Assembly: GCA_965247385.1 (NCBI GenBank)
Contig: CBDFHG010000007.1
Span: forward strand, 620,001 to 684,000
Source of the DNA: Thermohalobaculum sp965247385
GTDB lineage: Bacteria; Pseudomonadota; Alphaproteobacteria; Rhodobacterales; Rhodobacteraceae
DNA length: 64,000 nucleotides
Direction: 5' to 3'
Position numbers and translations under genes: made by a program. Below, one piece after another: positions 1 through 10,300 of the stretch (position 1 is the first letter of the stretch; each line of letters starts with the position of its first letter). The notes under the pieces are model-generated. The model saw only the letters and a program-made list of their open reading frames with translations, made no database searches and had not been told where the DNA came from.

Positions 1-311
1 CGGGTGTGCGCTTTGTCTGGCTGATGGGGTCGGACAACCTGGCCGGTTTCCACCGCTGGCAGCGCTGGGACTGGATCATGGCCAACTACCCCATCGGCGT
101 GCTGGCGCGGCCCGGCGAGCAGGCGAAGGCGGGTCTCTCCCCCGCCGCCCGCCGCTTCGCCCACCAGCGCCTTCCGCAAAGCGCGGCCAGCATGCTGGGC
201 CGAGGAGGCGCGCCGCGCTGGAGCCTGCTCACGGGGCCGATGTCGCCGGACAGTTCCTCCGCCATTCGGGCGCGGGGGGAGTGGGGGCGTGATTTGGACC
301 GAGAGAGGTAG
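1..311 (+). CDS. nadD: Nicotinate-nucleotide adenylyltransferase, C-terminal part
   Basis: The 5' end lies outside the window; reading is open from the first base. The translated part begins with a stretch reading RFVWLMGSDNLAGFHRWQ, the NadD motif that binds the nucleotide and helps place the nicotinate ring. It ends with SPDSSSAIRARG, which matches the ISSTxIR motif near the end of nucleotidyltransferases of this family. NadD joins ATP and nicotinate mononucleotide to make deamido-NAD in the cytoplasmic NAD pathway. About 103 of some 200 residues are visible. In many alphaproteobacteria rsfS follows nadD; here an unrelated GST gene on the other strand follows, so the usual operon is not kept. 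Confidence 0.85.
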   Translation, partial: GVRFVWLMGSDNLAGFHRWQRWDWIMANYPIGVLARPGEQAKAGLSPAARRFAHQRLPQSAASMLGRGGAPRWSLLTGPMSPDSSSAIRARGEWGRDLDRER

Positions 312-516
312 GGCCAGTTTGATCCGCTGTGCGATGTGGCTGCGATTGCCCGGAATTTTCCAGAAGTGGACATATGCAGCACCATGATCAATATGGATTC
401 CCTGCCCTCTGACATATAGTCTTCCTGGCGAAGGAGAGGTGTCATGGAACGAAGGCTTGCCGCCGGTGGGCTGCGGACAATCGGCGCATGGAGCCTTGCT
501 CTGCCGGCTGGCACTG

Positions 517-1224
517 TCAGCCGGTAATCTTGTCCGATGGCAGACCGGGCGGTTCCGGCATCGTCAGGGGCCGCCCGCCGATATGCTCGTCGGCGAAGGC
601 TTTGACCACGGCGGGGCGGCTCTCGACCGAGCGCAGCAGCGCATGGAGTCTGGCCGGAACTTCCTCCCGTTCAATCAGCCGCTCACCGCTCGGATAAAGC
701 TGCGCCCAGCGCAGACAGGCGGCGAGATAGAAGTCGGCCAGCGTCGGTGTCTCGGCGATCAGCCAGCCGGAAGCGTTCAACTCGCCATCGATCAGCGCCA
801 TATGCTTGCGGAAGCGTCCGGCCAGCCCCGCCTTCAGCGCCGGGATCGCCGCCTGGTCCGAGACATAGCGGTGCGAATAGAAAGCGGCGCGCAGATCGGC
901 GTGGACGGTGTTAGACAGATAGAACACCCATTTCAAGAACGCGGCGCGCGCCTGTGGTTCCTGCGCATCGGGGCCCTCCGGCCCCAGCCGCCCGGTGCGA
1001 TCGGCGAGGTGCAGCAGAATCGCACCGGTCTCGAACAGCACCAGATCGCCATCTTCCAGTACCGGCAACAGCCCTTGGGGGTTGAACTTCAGGTACGCCG
1101 GTTGCTTGTGCTCGGCGGTCGCGCGGTTGACGCGGACCGGCTCGAACGCCAGCCCCAACTCCTCCAGCGCGATCCGGGCCACCAGATTGGCGCTGTCGGG
1201 AGACCAGTGGAGACGCAGGGCCAC
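517..1224 (-). CDS. Glutathione S-transferase family protein
   Basis: 235 residues, the normal length for a cytosolic GST. The N-terminal thioredoxin-like domain (about 1-80) contains NPQGLLPVLEDGDLVLFETGAIL, with the cis-proline and the E-T/S pair that bind the gamma-glutamyl part of glutathione. The alpha-helical C-terminal domain follows (about 90-220) with a conserved N-cap-like TLADFYLAA segment. The start ATG begins MALRLHWSPDSAN, giving a near-N-terminal serine where GSTs carry the residue that activates the thiol. The substrate is not predictable. It ends 8 bp upstream (in window coordinates) of the terB-like gene on the same strand, which is transcribed first, so the two may be co-transcribed. 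Confidence 0.85.
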   Translation of the reverse strand: MALRLHWSPDSANLVARIALEELGLAFEPVRVNRATAEHKQPAYLKFNPQGLLPVLEDGDLVLFETGAILLHLADRTGRLGPEGPDAQEPQARAAFLKWVFYLSNTVHADLRAAFYSHRYVSDQAAIPALKAGLAGRFRKHMALIDGELNASGWLIAETPTLADFYLAACLRWAQLYPSGERLIEREEVPARLHALLRSVESRPAVVKAFADEHIGGRPLTMPEPPGLPSDKITG

Positions 1225-1231
1225 CGTCCGC

Positions 1232-1660
1232 TCAGGCCCGCAATGTCAGCCGCTGGTACCTTGCCCTCGCACCGCGCTCGATCGCCGCCGCCGCCAACCG
1301 CCCGACGCGCAGGTCGTGGCGCAGTATTTCCAGGAACCGCAGTTCGGACATGTTGACCCGCTTGTCGGCGGCGGCCACGTCGCAGGCCAGCGCATAGGCG
1401 GTCTCGCGCAAGTGATCGGGCAGGGCCTGCTCGACCAACCCGATCAGCGCGTCCAGCCCGTCTTCCTCCTCGAACAGGTCACCGACCATATTCGAGACGG
1501 TCGCGATATGGTCGTGGTCGAAGTTATCGAACACCGGCAGCACTTCGATGATGCCGGTGATCGTAACCAGTTCGCTGTCGGTCATGTTCTGGTCCGAGGC
1601 GGAAGTGGCCACCATCACGGCGACGAGGGCATCCTGCGGGCTGAGGGCTTCGATGGTCAT
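1232..1660 (-). CDS. TerB-family (tellurite-resistance-like) protein
   Basis: 142 residues, all-helical. The sequence has the repeated acidic-helix pattern of TerB/DjlA-type domains: MVATSASDQNMTDSEL at about 16-31, then ACDVAAADKRVNMSELRFL at about 92-110, where the two D/E-rich ends may bind metal. This family is linked to membrane stress and tellurite resistance, but many stand-alone alphaproteobacterial members have no known function. It is transcribed away from lysK, with a 114-bp intergenic region between them that must carry both promoters. The GST gene follows on the same strand 7 bp after its stop. Confidence 0.75.
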   Translation of the reverse strand: MTIEALSPQDALVAVMVATSASDQNMTDSELVTITGIIEVLPVFDNFDHDHIATVSNMVGDLFEEEDGLDALIGLVEQALPDHLRETAYALACDVAAADKRVNMSELRFLEILRHDLRVGRLAAAAIERGARARYQRLTLRA

Positions 1661-1774
1661 GAGAGTTCCTCGGGTAATGTGTCGCTTGTGAAGTTATTGA
1701 CCCTTTGGGTCCACGGCAATAGGTGTTGCCCGACCAATTCCCCTGATCGTGACCCAATGTTAGGCCGATACCCC

Positions 1775-3364
1775 ATGTCCGACCTGCGTGATGCCGCCCT
1801 GACCTCCAAAGCCTGGCCCTTCGAGGAGGCGCGCAAGCTGGTCAAGCGGTTCGCCAGCGCGCCGCCGGAGAAGGGCTACGTGTTGTTCGAGACCGGCTAC
1901 GGCCCATCGGGCCTGCCCCATCTGGGCACCTTTGGCGAGGTGGCGCGCACATCCATGGTGCGCCATGCCTTCGAGAAGATCTCGGACATCCCCACTAGGC
2001 TGCTGTGCTTCTCCGACGACATGGACGGGCTGCGCAAGGTGCCGACCAACGTGCCGAACCCGACCATGATGGCCGAGGATCTGAACCTGCCGCTGACCAA
2101 GGTGCGCGACCCCTTCGGCACCCATGACAGCTTCGCCGCCCACAACAACGCCCGGCTGCGCTCGTTTCTCGACCGGTACGGCTTCGACTACGAGTTCGCC
2201 TCGTCGACCGAGTATTACCGCGCGGGCCGTTTTGACGAGATGCTGCTACGGGTGTTGGCGAGTTACGACAAGGTCATGGAGATCATGCTGCCCACCCTGG
2301 GCGGTGTGAACGAGGAGCGCCGGGAGACCTATTCGCCATTCCTGCCCATCAGCCCCAAGACCGGCCATGTGCTGCAAGTTCCCACGCTGGAGCGTAATGT
2401 GGCCAAGGGCACCATCGTTTATCAGGAGCCCGATGGCGAGAAGGTCGAGCTGCCGGTCACCGGCGGCCATGTCAAGCTCCAGTGGAAGCCCGACTGGGCG
2501 ATGCGCTGGGCGGCACTGGGCGTCGACTACGAAATGTTCGGCAAGGATCTGATACCCTCGGCGGACCTCGGCGCCAAGATCTGCCGGGCGCTGGGCGAGC
2601 GGGCGCCGGAGCCGTTCCAGTACGAGCTGTTTCTCGACGGTGAGGGCCAGAAGATCTCGAAGTCGAAGGGCAATGGCATCTCGATCGATGAATGGCTGAG
2701 CTATGCCAGCCCCGAAAGCCTCAGCCTGTTCATGTTTCAGAAGCCCCGCACCGCCAAGCGGATGCATTGGGATGTGATCCCGAAGGCGGTGGACGAATAC
2801 CACCAGCACCTGCGCGCCTACCCTGGGCTGGAGACCGACAAGCAGCTATCAAGCCCGGTCTGGCACATTCATGGCGGCAACCCGCCCGCCTCCGACATGG
2901 CGGTGCCGTTCGCGATGCTGCTGAACCTGGCGTCCGCTGCCTCGGCCCACGACAAGGAAGTCCTGTGGGGCTTCATTCGCCGTTACGCACCCGATGCGAC
3001 GCCGGAGACACACCCGTCGCTGGACGCCGCTGCCGGCCACGCGGTGAAGTATTTCGAGGACCATGTCGCCCCGAACAAACAGTACCGTATGCCGGACGCC
3101 AGGGAGCAGGCGGCGCTGACCGACCTGCACGACCGGCTGGCTGCCCATGACGGCGACCGCGATTCCGAGATCCTGCAGAACATCGTTTTCGCGGTCGGCA
3201 ACGAGCACGGCTTCGAGCCGCTGCGCAACTGGTTCAAGGCGATCTACGAGGTGCTGCTGGGCGCCAGCCAGGGCCCGCGCTTCGGCGGCTTCATCGCGGT
3301 CTACGGCGTCGAGGAGACGGCGGCGCTGATCGAGCGGGCGTTGGCGGGCGAGTTGTCTTCGTGA
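1775..3364 (+). CDS. lysK: Lysyl-tRNA synthetase, class I
   Basis: 529 residues. This is the archaeal-type class I LysRS found in many alphaproteobacteria, not the class II enzyme. The HIGH-like motif reads PHLGTF at 48-53 and the KMSKS-like motif reads KISKSKGN at about 293-300, both parts of the Rossmann-fold ATP site. It charges tRNA-Lys with lysine in the cytoplasm. The open frame extends far upstream to position 995, but that part runs antisense through the terB and GST genes and has no family homology. The ATG at 1775 (MSDLRDAALTSKAWPFEEA) fits the family N-terminus; an ATG at 1757 is the only close alternative. Confidence 0.93.
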   Translation: MSDLRDAALTSKAWPFEEARKLVKRFASAPPEKGYVLFETGYGPSGLPHLGTFGEVARTSMVRHAFEKISDIPTRLLCFSDDMDGLRKVPTNVPNPTMMAEDLNLPLTKVRDPFGTHDSFAAHNNARLRSFLDRYGFDYEFASSTEYYRAGRFDEMLLRVLASYDKVMEIMLPTLGGVNEERRETYSPFLPISPKTGHVLQVPTLERNVAKGTIVYQEPDGEKVELPVTGGHVKLQWKPDWAMRWAALGVDYEMFGKDLIPSADLGAKICRALGERAPEPFQYELFLDGEGQKISKSKGNGISIDEWLSYASPESLSLFMFQKPRTAKRMHWDVIPKAVDEYHQHLRAYPGLETDKQLSSPVWHIHGGNPPASDMAVPFAMLLNLASAASAHDKEVLWGFIRRYAPDATPETHPSLDAAAGHAVKYFEDHVAPNKQYRMPDAREQAALTDLHDRLAAHDGDRDSEILQNIVFAVGNEHGFEPLRNWFKAIYEVLLGASQGPRFGGFIAVYGVEETAALIERALAGELSS

Positions 3365-3518
3365 TGGGCATACGGCGCAGCTTCATCTCCACACCGCCCC
3401 GGATCAAGTCCGGGGAGGTGTTGATGGAAGTGGCGAACCGGTTGCCTGAGCGAGGGCCAGCCCCGGTAGGGTGGACAAAAGCCGCAGGCGTTGTCCACCG
3501 CAGTGGCGACCGCCCCTG

Positions 3519-3974
3519 CTACAGCAGCAACGGATAGCCGCCCTCCAGCTTCAACAGTGCGATCTTGGTCTCGATGCCGCCTTGTCCCGAATATCCGCCC
3601 AGCCCGGTGGCCGACAGAACCCGGTGGCAGGGGATGATCACCGGGATCGGATTGGTGCCGCAGGCCTGCCCGACCGGCTGGCCATAGGTGCCGAGATCAG
3701 CGGCGATGTCGCCATAGGTGCGGGTCTCGCCATAGGGAATGGCGCTCATTGCAGCAAAGACCCCAGCCTCCAGCACGTTGCCACCGGGATCGAGCGGCAA
3801 GTCGAATTCCTTGAGTTCGCCGGCAAAATACGCCGCAACCTGCTGCGCCGCTTCCTCCAGCAACGGTGTCGGCTCGCCTTCCGGCTGCACCGACCACGAA
3901 ACCCGGACGATCTTGCCGTCACGCTCGGCAATACCGAGCCGGCCGACCGGGGTGTCGATTGCGATGACTGGCAT
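3519..3974 (-). CDS. ogt: Methylated-DNA--protein-cysteine S-methyltransferase
   Basis: 151 residues from the ATG at 3974, which has a strong ribosome-binding site (GGAAGGGAGA) just upstream; a longer frame upstream has no family similarity. The active site reads IPCHRV at about 116-121, with the acceptor cysteine that takes the alkyl group from O6-alkylguanine in a single suicide reaction. The helix-turn-helix-like DNA-binding part (PYGETRTYGDIAADLG, with the arginine-finger region) precedes it. It is convergent with lysK. A complete short Ogt/AGT, probably constitutive; no Ada-type regulatory domain is present. Confidence 0.9.
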   Translation of the reverse strand: MPVIAIDTPVGRLGIAERDGKIVRVSWSVQPEGEPTPLLEEAAQQVAAYFAGELKEFDLPLDPGGNVLEAGVFAAMSAIPYGETRTYGDIAADLGTYGQPVGQACGTNPIPVIIPCHRVLSATGLGGYSGQGGIETKIALLKLEGGYPLLL

Positions 3975-4729
3975 TCCGTTTCTCCCTTCCCAGGATTCCC
4001 GAACTAAATCCCTGACGCGCCTCGGCAGGGGCGGCGATGGGCGCCGTTGTGGGGTTTTCGCCCCGCGCCTGGGCGTCACTCCCGCGGATTTCGCGCTCGA
4101 GGAGATATTCTCAAGGTGGCCACGCGTTTTGCGGGTCCCGCGCCTGTCCGTTGGCCAAGCGAAGCCCTGGCCGGGAGCCGGCATCGCACTTCAGCAAGGA
4201 TATCGTGGCAGGCCGGAGCCGTCAGGTCGGGCCGCGCGCCAGGGCCAGGATCTTCCGCCTGGCGCTCAGCACCAGATCGAGCCCCGCTTCGCTCCCCAAA
4301 CGGATGATCAGCCGCCGCGCATGACGGATCACCCGGCCAGGCAGGGCGATCAGAGCCAGGCGCAAGGCCTTCATCCGCCGTGCCACCCAGGCCGGTCCCA
4401 GAACCAGTTGCTTCATCACCGCGTTCAAATTATGCGCCAGCACCATGATCGCCCACCAGGCCGCATTGGCTCCGAACAGACCCGAGGGCAGGGTGCCGCC
4501 AGCCAGGTCGTGCTTCATCACCGCGTGGACTTCCTCGCTCTTGCCACAGCGCTCCCGGGACCACCAGATCACCTCATCGCCCGGCAGATCACGGTTGGTG
4601 ACCAGGGCGAACAGCTTGCTGCGCCCCTTCGAGGCAAACGCCGCGGTCGGGAACGGCAACTGATCCCCATCGCCAGGCTCCAACTGTTCCAGCGGTTCCC
4701 GGATCGCCAGGAAGCGGTAATCCGCCCGC

Positions 4730-6175
4730 GCAGCAATTCTCATTATGGCGTTACAAAGGGGATTCCCAAGGCGGCAAATATGTGAATGATACCATATATG
4801 GTTATCGATTCTCTCATAGACACTCTGCGTAGCCGTTGCGCGATGTTCCCCGACATGCGCACGGGGAGCAATTTGAGCTACACTATGGCCGATATCGGCA
4901 TGGCTGCATTTTCGCTGTTTTTTATGCAGAGCCCGTCCTTTTTGTCGCATCAGCGGGCGTTGGAAAAGCGTCGGGCGCGGTCGAACTGCGAGACGCTGTT
5001 CGCCATTGAGAAGATCCCTACCGACAATCATGTTCGCACGATGCTTGATCCGGTGGAACCAGATGGGCTGTTCGCGTTGTTCGGGCAAGCCCTTGGCTTG
5101 CTTGCGGACAGAGGCGGTCTGAAGGATTTTCAGAAGCTCGGCGGACGGCTTCTGATTGCCCTTGACGGCACCGAGTATTTCACCTCGCAAAAGCTTCATT
5201 GCCCGAATTGCTCGCAGCGCAAACGCCATAACGGCGTCATGGAATATTACCACTCCATGCTCTCGGCGGCGGTGGTGGCACCTGGCCATAATTGTGCCAT
5301 GGTGCTTGAGCCGGAGTTCATCGCACCGCAGGACGGACATGACAAACAGGACTGCGAAAATGCCGCCACGAAGCGCTGGCTTTGCCGCTTCGGGCCGCAA
5401 TACGCGCATCTCAGGCCGGTCTATCCGGGCGATGATCTATATTCCCGTCAGCCGATTTGCGAGTCGGTTCAACGGGTTGGCGGCAATTTCATCTTCACCG
5501 CCAAACCCTCATCGCACCGCTGCCTCTACGAATGGCTCCATGGCGTCGAATTGCCGAGCCTTGAGAAAAAGCTGAAAAAGGGCCGCAGCGTCGTTACTCA
5601 TCGCTACCGCTGGATGGAAGATGTTCCCCTCCGTGACGGGAAAGACGCATTGCATGTCAATTGGCTTCAGATCGAGATCATCAACAAAGCTGGCAAGGTG
5701 ACCTACACCAACAGCTTCGTCACCGATCTGCCGGTCAACGAAGAAACCGTCGTCGAGTTGGCCACCTGTGGCCGGGCGCGCTGGAAGATCGAGAACGAAA
5801 CTTTCAATACCCTGAAGACCAGGGGTTACCATCTGGAGCACAATTTCGGCCATGGCAAGGAACACCTGGCCAACCTTCTCATAACCATGAACCTGCTCGC
5901 CTTCGCGTTCCACACGGTCTGTGACCTGGTGAGCAAGCGCTGGCATGAGGCACGTGAAGCGTTCGGCGCGCGACGGCAGTTCTTCCAGGACCTGCGGAGC
6001 ATCACCAGATATCACCTGTTCACCGACTGGGGCGCGCTCATCCGCACGATGATAACCGGCGAACCGCCGCCGGAACCAAAACTGCGCTAAAGCATCCGCT
6101 CAAGCCTCAGCACAACACAAAAATGAGAAGACAGAAGATCATCGCAGAAAATCAGGCCATAATGAGAATTGCTGC
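4730..6175 (+). mobile_element. Complete ISNCY-like insertion sequence (1446 bp)
   Basis: Bounded by perfect 20-bp terminal inverted repeats: GCAGCAATTCTCATTATGGC at 4730-4749 and its reverse complement at 6156-6175. It is flanked by a direct repeat CGCCCGC (4723-4729 and 6176-6182), so the target duplication is 7 bp; an 8-bp reading is possible because one base is ambiguous. It carries one full-length transposase gene and sits inside the IS1380 transposase gene. A third copy of the terminal sequence, without an element, lies at 37429-37451. Confidence 0.92.
4786..6090 (+). CDS. ISNCY-like DDE transposase
   Basis: 434 residues. A DDE catalytic triad can be read: D in LIALDGTEYF (about 125), D in PGDDLYSRQP (about 213) and E in RWKIENETFN (about 341), the last in the same setting as the IS4-type YREK region. 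A CPNC segment near 139-142 may bind zinc. PQDGHDKQDCENAA and HNFGHGKEHLANLL are typical of transposases annotated as ISNCY. The start could be the ATG at 4786 or 4798. The gene is undamaged and has near-perfect terminal repeats around it, so the element may still be mobile. Confidence 0.88.
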   Translation: MIPYMVIDSLIDTLRSRCAMFPDMRTGSNLSYTMADIGMAAFSLFFMQSPSFLSHQRALEKRRARSNCETLFAIEKIPTDNHVRTMLDPVEPDGLFALFGQALGLLADRGGLKDFQKLGGRLLIALDGTEYFTSQKLHCPNCSQRKRHNGVMEYYHSMLSAAVVAPGHNCAMVLEPEFIAPQDGHDKQDCENAATKRWLCRFGPQYAHLRPVYPGDDLYSRQPICESVQRVGGNFIFTAKPSSHRCLYEWLHGVELPSLEKKLKKGRSVVTHRYRWMEDVPLRDGKDALHVNWLQIEIINKAGKVTYTNSFVTDLPVNEETVVELATCGRARWKIENETFNTLKTRGYHLEHNFGHGKEHLANLLITMNLLAFAFHTVCDLVSKRWHEAREAFGARRQFFQDLRSITRYHLFTDWGALIRTMITGEPPPEPKLR

Positions 6176-7392
6176 CGCCCGCGTCTTGCTCTCGCCCGCC
6201 CAACTCGGTACATAGCAGACCTCCGCCCACTCTTGGCCGGTCGCCTGACGTTGCCCGTCGAAAACACGATCCAGCGGCCGCCACTCGGCCTCCGGCACGG
6301 CCAGGGCGGCACGCCGGAACGCCGCCGTCACGTTGGCGCCGACGGCGAACTCGATCACCCCGAAAACCTTGTCCCGGCCCGCGCCACAACAGAGCAGCAG
6401 ATCCTTCTGATAACCCGCCGTGTCCGAGCGCAGACAGACCTTGTCCACGCCCCCAGGCAGCGCCGCCAGCGAGGCCTGCAACACCTGCAACTGCCGATAG
6501 CCAGCCGGCACATTGCCGTCGCGGAACCCGGAATGCACGATCACCTGCTGTTCCGCCCACCAGGTGTTCAACGGCTGATAGGCCTTGAACTTCTTGTAGC
6601 AGTATTCCGCCTGGCGCTTGTGGCTCTGCACCAGCGTCGCGTCCATGTCCAGCGTCGCCGAGCCCTGCCTGCGATGGTGCTGCAGAAATGACACCAGCGC
6701 CTGATTGACACGCCGCAGACCAGGCAGACCCGCCGACGGGCGCGGGATGAAGGCACGCCCGGCCTCCCGCAGCTCTTCCTGGCCTGCGTCGTGGAAGCGT
6801 TCCAACCAGCCCGACAGAGCCGACGGCGAAGGCACGCTGCGCCCGCGGCCGCGCCGAAACCGGCTCTTCAGTTGCCGCCGTTCCCGGCGCACCAACAGCC
6901 GCCGCTCAACCGCATCCATGGTCGCGGCAAAGCCGGCGTCCGCCTCCAGGCGTTCCAGATCCTCGACCCGATCACCCCCGCACAGATTGAGTGCGATCAC
7001 CGTGATGATCATCTGCACATCCAGCCAGCCCTGCCGCCCCGCCACCCGCACCTCGCGCCGCACCGCAGCCGCCAGTCCCGATGCCTCAATCAAATCAAGG
7101 TAAACACCAATCCCGGCAAAACCCGTCAGATCGCTGCTGCCCGGTTCGCTTTCGTACTCGAAAGGAAGAACGCCCTGTGCCATGTTATTTTCACCCCGTT
7201 GGTGATGGAGTTAATCGCAAAAACCATCATAAATCCCTTTAGATTCAAAGACAACGGGGAATTTCAACTTTTTTGATCCAGAATCAGGGCTTCCCGTGGC
7301 AGGATGACATGGAACCGCCACCGCTGTCTGCAGCGGTTGGCTGGACATGATCGGTCGGGGAATGGTGGGGCGACTGGGGCGGAGCGAAAACA

Positions 7393-10300
7393 ATGACCGA
7401 GGCATTTTACGAACAGCCAATCTTGAATTCTCCCTATGAGGAACCGGCGCTGCACCATGCGCTGGATGAAGAAGGCCAACCCACTGACAATCCCCCGATT
7501 GCCGGTCGTCGAAGCTCGAAATTGATCTCTCCTGTCCCGAAACCGAGAAAGCGCCGGAAAAAGGCCAACCCAAAACAGGTAAAAATGGACTTGCATTCCG
7601 ATGATGGCATTTCATCGGAGAGCCAAGAATATAACCCGACCCCGATCATCAATGAAATTCGCTCCCGCGTGGCGGATTGGCGCAGGTTACCCAGCCACAA
7701 GACCGATTGGGGCGTCACGCCCGCGACCGCCCGTCTTTTGCACCATTGGCGGCATCGTGATTTCCAAGGCATCCGTCCATTTTTCTGTCAGATAGAAGCA
7801 GTCGAGACAATCATTTGGCTTACCGAGGTTGCCCGGGCACAAAAGCAATATAAGCGCTTCTGGGAACATATTCACGGCGCGAATGAGCAGGCCAATCCAG
7901 AGCTAATTCGACTTGCCATGAAGATGGCGACTGGCGCGGGCAAAACAACAGTCATGGCCATGCTGATGGCTTGGCAGGTGGTGAATGCTGTTCGCTCTCC
8001 CACAAGCAAGCTGTTCACACGCGGATTTCTCATTGTCTCGCCGGGCATCACGATCAAGGATCGCCTGCGCGTGTTGCAGCCCAACGATCCAAACAGCTAT
8101 TACAAATCACACGAACTTGTCCCCACCGATATGCTGGATGACATCAACAAGGCCAAGATTGTCATTACCAACTATCATGCCTTCCAGCTTCGCGAGGTCA
8201 TGGACACCAACAAAGTCGGCAAGTCCCTGCTGCAAGGTCGCGGCGAAGCCCTCATTACACAGGAAACCGAGGGCCAGATGATCCGCCGCGTTGCGGAGAA
8301 ACTGATGGGGTTCAAGAATATCGTCGTTATCAATGACGAGGCTCATCACTGTTACCGTGAAAAGCCGGACAACGAGGATATCGCCGATCTGAAGGGTGAT
8401 GAGAAAAAGGAAGCCGAAAAGGAAAACAAGGCCGCCCGCCTCTGGATCAATGGCCTCGAAGCCTTCAAGCGCAAGCTTGGCGTTCGTGCAGTCTATGATC
8501 TGTCGGCAACGCCATTTTTCCTTAGTGGTTCAGGCTGGGCCGAAGGAACGCTCTTTCCATGGACGGTTAGTGATTTTTCCCTGATTGATGCCATTGAATG
8601 CGGCATCGTCAAGTTGCCGCGCGTGCCGGTGGCCGATAATATTCCCGGTGCGGACGTGCCGATCTTTCGGAATTTGTGGGAACATATCGGCAAGGACATG
8701 CCGAAAAAGGGAAGAACGACCGGCGATCCGTTGGCCATTCCCGACAAGCTCAAAACGACGCTGCACGCGCTCTACAAGCACTATGAAGAAACTTACGAAA
8801 AGTGGGAACGCGCCGGGATCGAAACGCCGCCCGTGTTCATCGTGGTCTGCAACAATACCTCCACCTCAAAGCTTGTCCATGAATGGATTTCAGGATGGTC
8901 AAGGCCCAACGAGGACGGCGAGGAAATTTTTGAGCATAACGGCCACTTGAAGCTGTTTCGCAATTTTGATGAGCACGGCAATCCGTTTTCGCGCCCGAAT
9001 ACGCTTCTGATCGACAGTCAGCAGATTGAATCCGGAGAGCTTGATAAGAATTTTCGCGCTATGGCCGCTGCGGAAATCGAGCAGTTCAAGCGCGAGATGA
9101 AGCAGCGCTCGGGTGCTGGCGACGTAGGTGAACTTTCTGACGCAGAACTCCTGCGCGAAGTCATGAACACCGTTGGCAAGAAAGACCGTCTTGGGGAACA
9201 TGTGCGCTGCGTCGTTTCAGTTTCCATGCTGACGGAAGGTTGGGACACCAACACAGTCACGCATATCCTCGGCATTCGCGCCTTCGGCACCCAGCTCCTC
9301 TGCGAGCAGGTCGTCGGGCGAGGGTTGCGCCGCTATTCCTACGAGCTAAACAGCGAAGGCCTGTTCAACGTGGAATATGCCGATATCATGGGTATTCCCT
9401 TTGACTTCACGGCCAAGCCGCAAGTCGCGCCGGTCAAACCGCCCAAGAAGACAACCCGTGTTGCCGCCGTCAAGGAACGAGCAGCGTTGGAAATCGTCTT
9501 CCCGCGTGTCACCGGATATCGTGTCGATTTGCCGGAAGAACGGCTTGCCGCGAATTTTACCGAGGACTCCACCTTTGTTCTAACCCCGGAAATGGTCGGC
9601 CCTGGCCAGACTTTGATGGAGGGGATTGTAGGTGAGGGTGTGATGATTTCCGCCGCCGAGGCTCAAACCAAGCGGCCCAGCACCATTGCCTTCGATCTCG
9701 CCAAACACCTCTTGTTCAAATATTTCAAGGATGAAGACGGCGAACCCAAGTTGCATCTTTTTGGCCAGATAAAAGGTATAGCCCGGCGATGGATCGATGA
9801 AGGTTATCTCGTCTGCAAGGGCGATACCGGAAAATGGATGCTGGAATATTTGAATATCGCCAATCAGGCGTCTGAGCGTATCTATAACGCCATTGTCAAT
9901 TCCATCGGTGACCGGCGGAGGGTGAAAGCCGTCCTTGATCCCTACAATCCTAAATCCTCGACAGCCCATGTGGGCTTTTCCACGACCAAGGATTTGTGGA
10001 CGACCGCACCTGACAAATGCCACATCAACTATGTCGTTCTGGACAGCGACTGGGAGGCGGAATTCGCCCGCGTTGCCGAGCAGCATCCAAACGTCATTTC
10101 CTACGTGAAGAATCAAGGGCTAGGATTGGAGATTCCGTACAAGGACGGGTCCATGGCCCGCGCCTACATTCCCGATTTCATTGTCCAGATTGACGATGGT
10201 CATGGCACCGATGACCCACTCAATCTAATTGTCGAGGTTAAGGGCTATCGGCGTGAAAATGTAAAACTCAAATCCGAAACCATGCGCACCCAATGGGTGC

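Larger units (their letters stand above)
4222..7183 (-). pseudogene. IS1380-family transposase gene, split by an inserted IS
   Basis: The N-terminal part (7183 to about 6183) begins MAQGVLPFEYE and carries LDMDATLVQSHK, LRSDTAGYQ and related DDE-transposase motifs of the IS1380 family. The C-terminal part (about 4722 to 4222) begins DYRFLAIREPLEQL and ends ILALARGPT. Removing the 1446-bp insert plus one copy of the 7-bp target duplication joins the two parts exactly in frame as ...SKTRADYRFLAIREP. About 504 residues result, a normal IS1380 length. The gene is therefore recently inactivated and otherwise intact. The outer ends of the IS1380 element could not be placed with certainty. Confidence 0.88.

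Noticed and set aside
444..527. 27-codon ORF after a strong ribosome-binding site (AAGGAGAGG), MERRLAAGGLRTIG...
   Set aside because: Overlaps the convergent GST stop, matches no family known to me and is too short to judge; possibly a relic of the usual gene after nadD.
995..1774. Long 5' extension of the lysK frame
   Set aside because: It runs antisense through the GST and TerB genes and lacks homology; the family N-terminus is at 1775.
3975..4184. 70-codon 5' extension of ogt
   Set aside because: Not homologous; a strong ribosome-binding site precedes the ATG at 3974.
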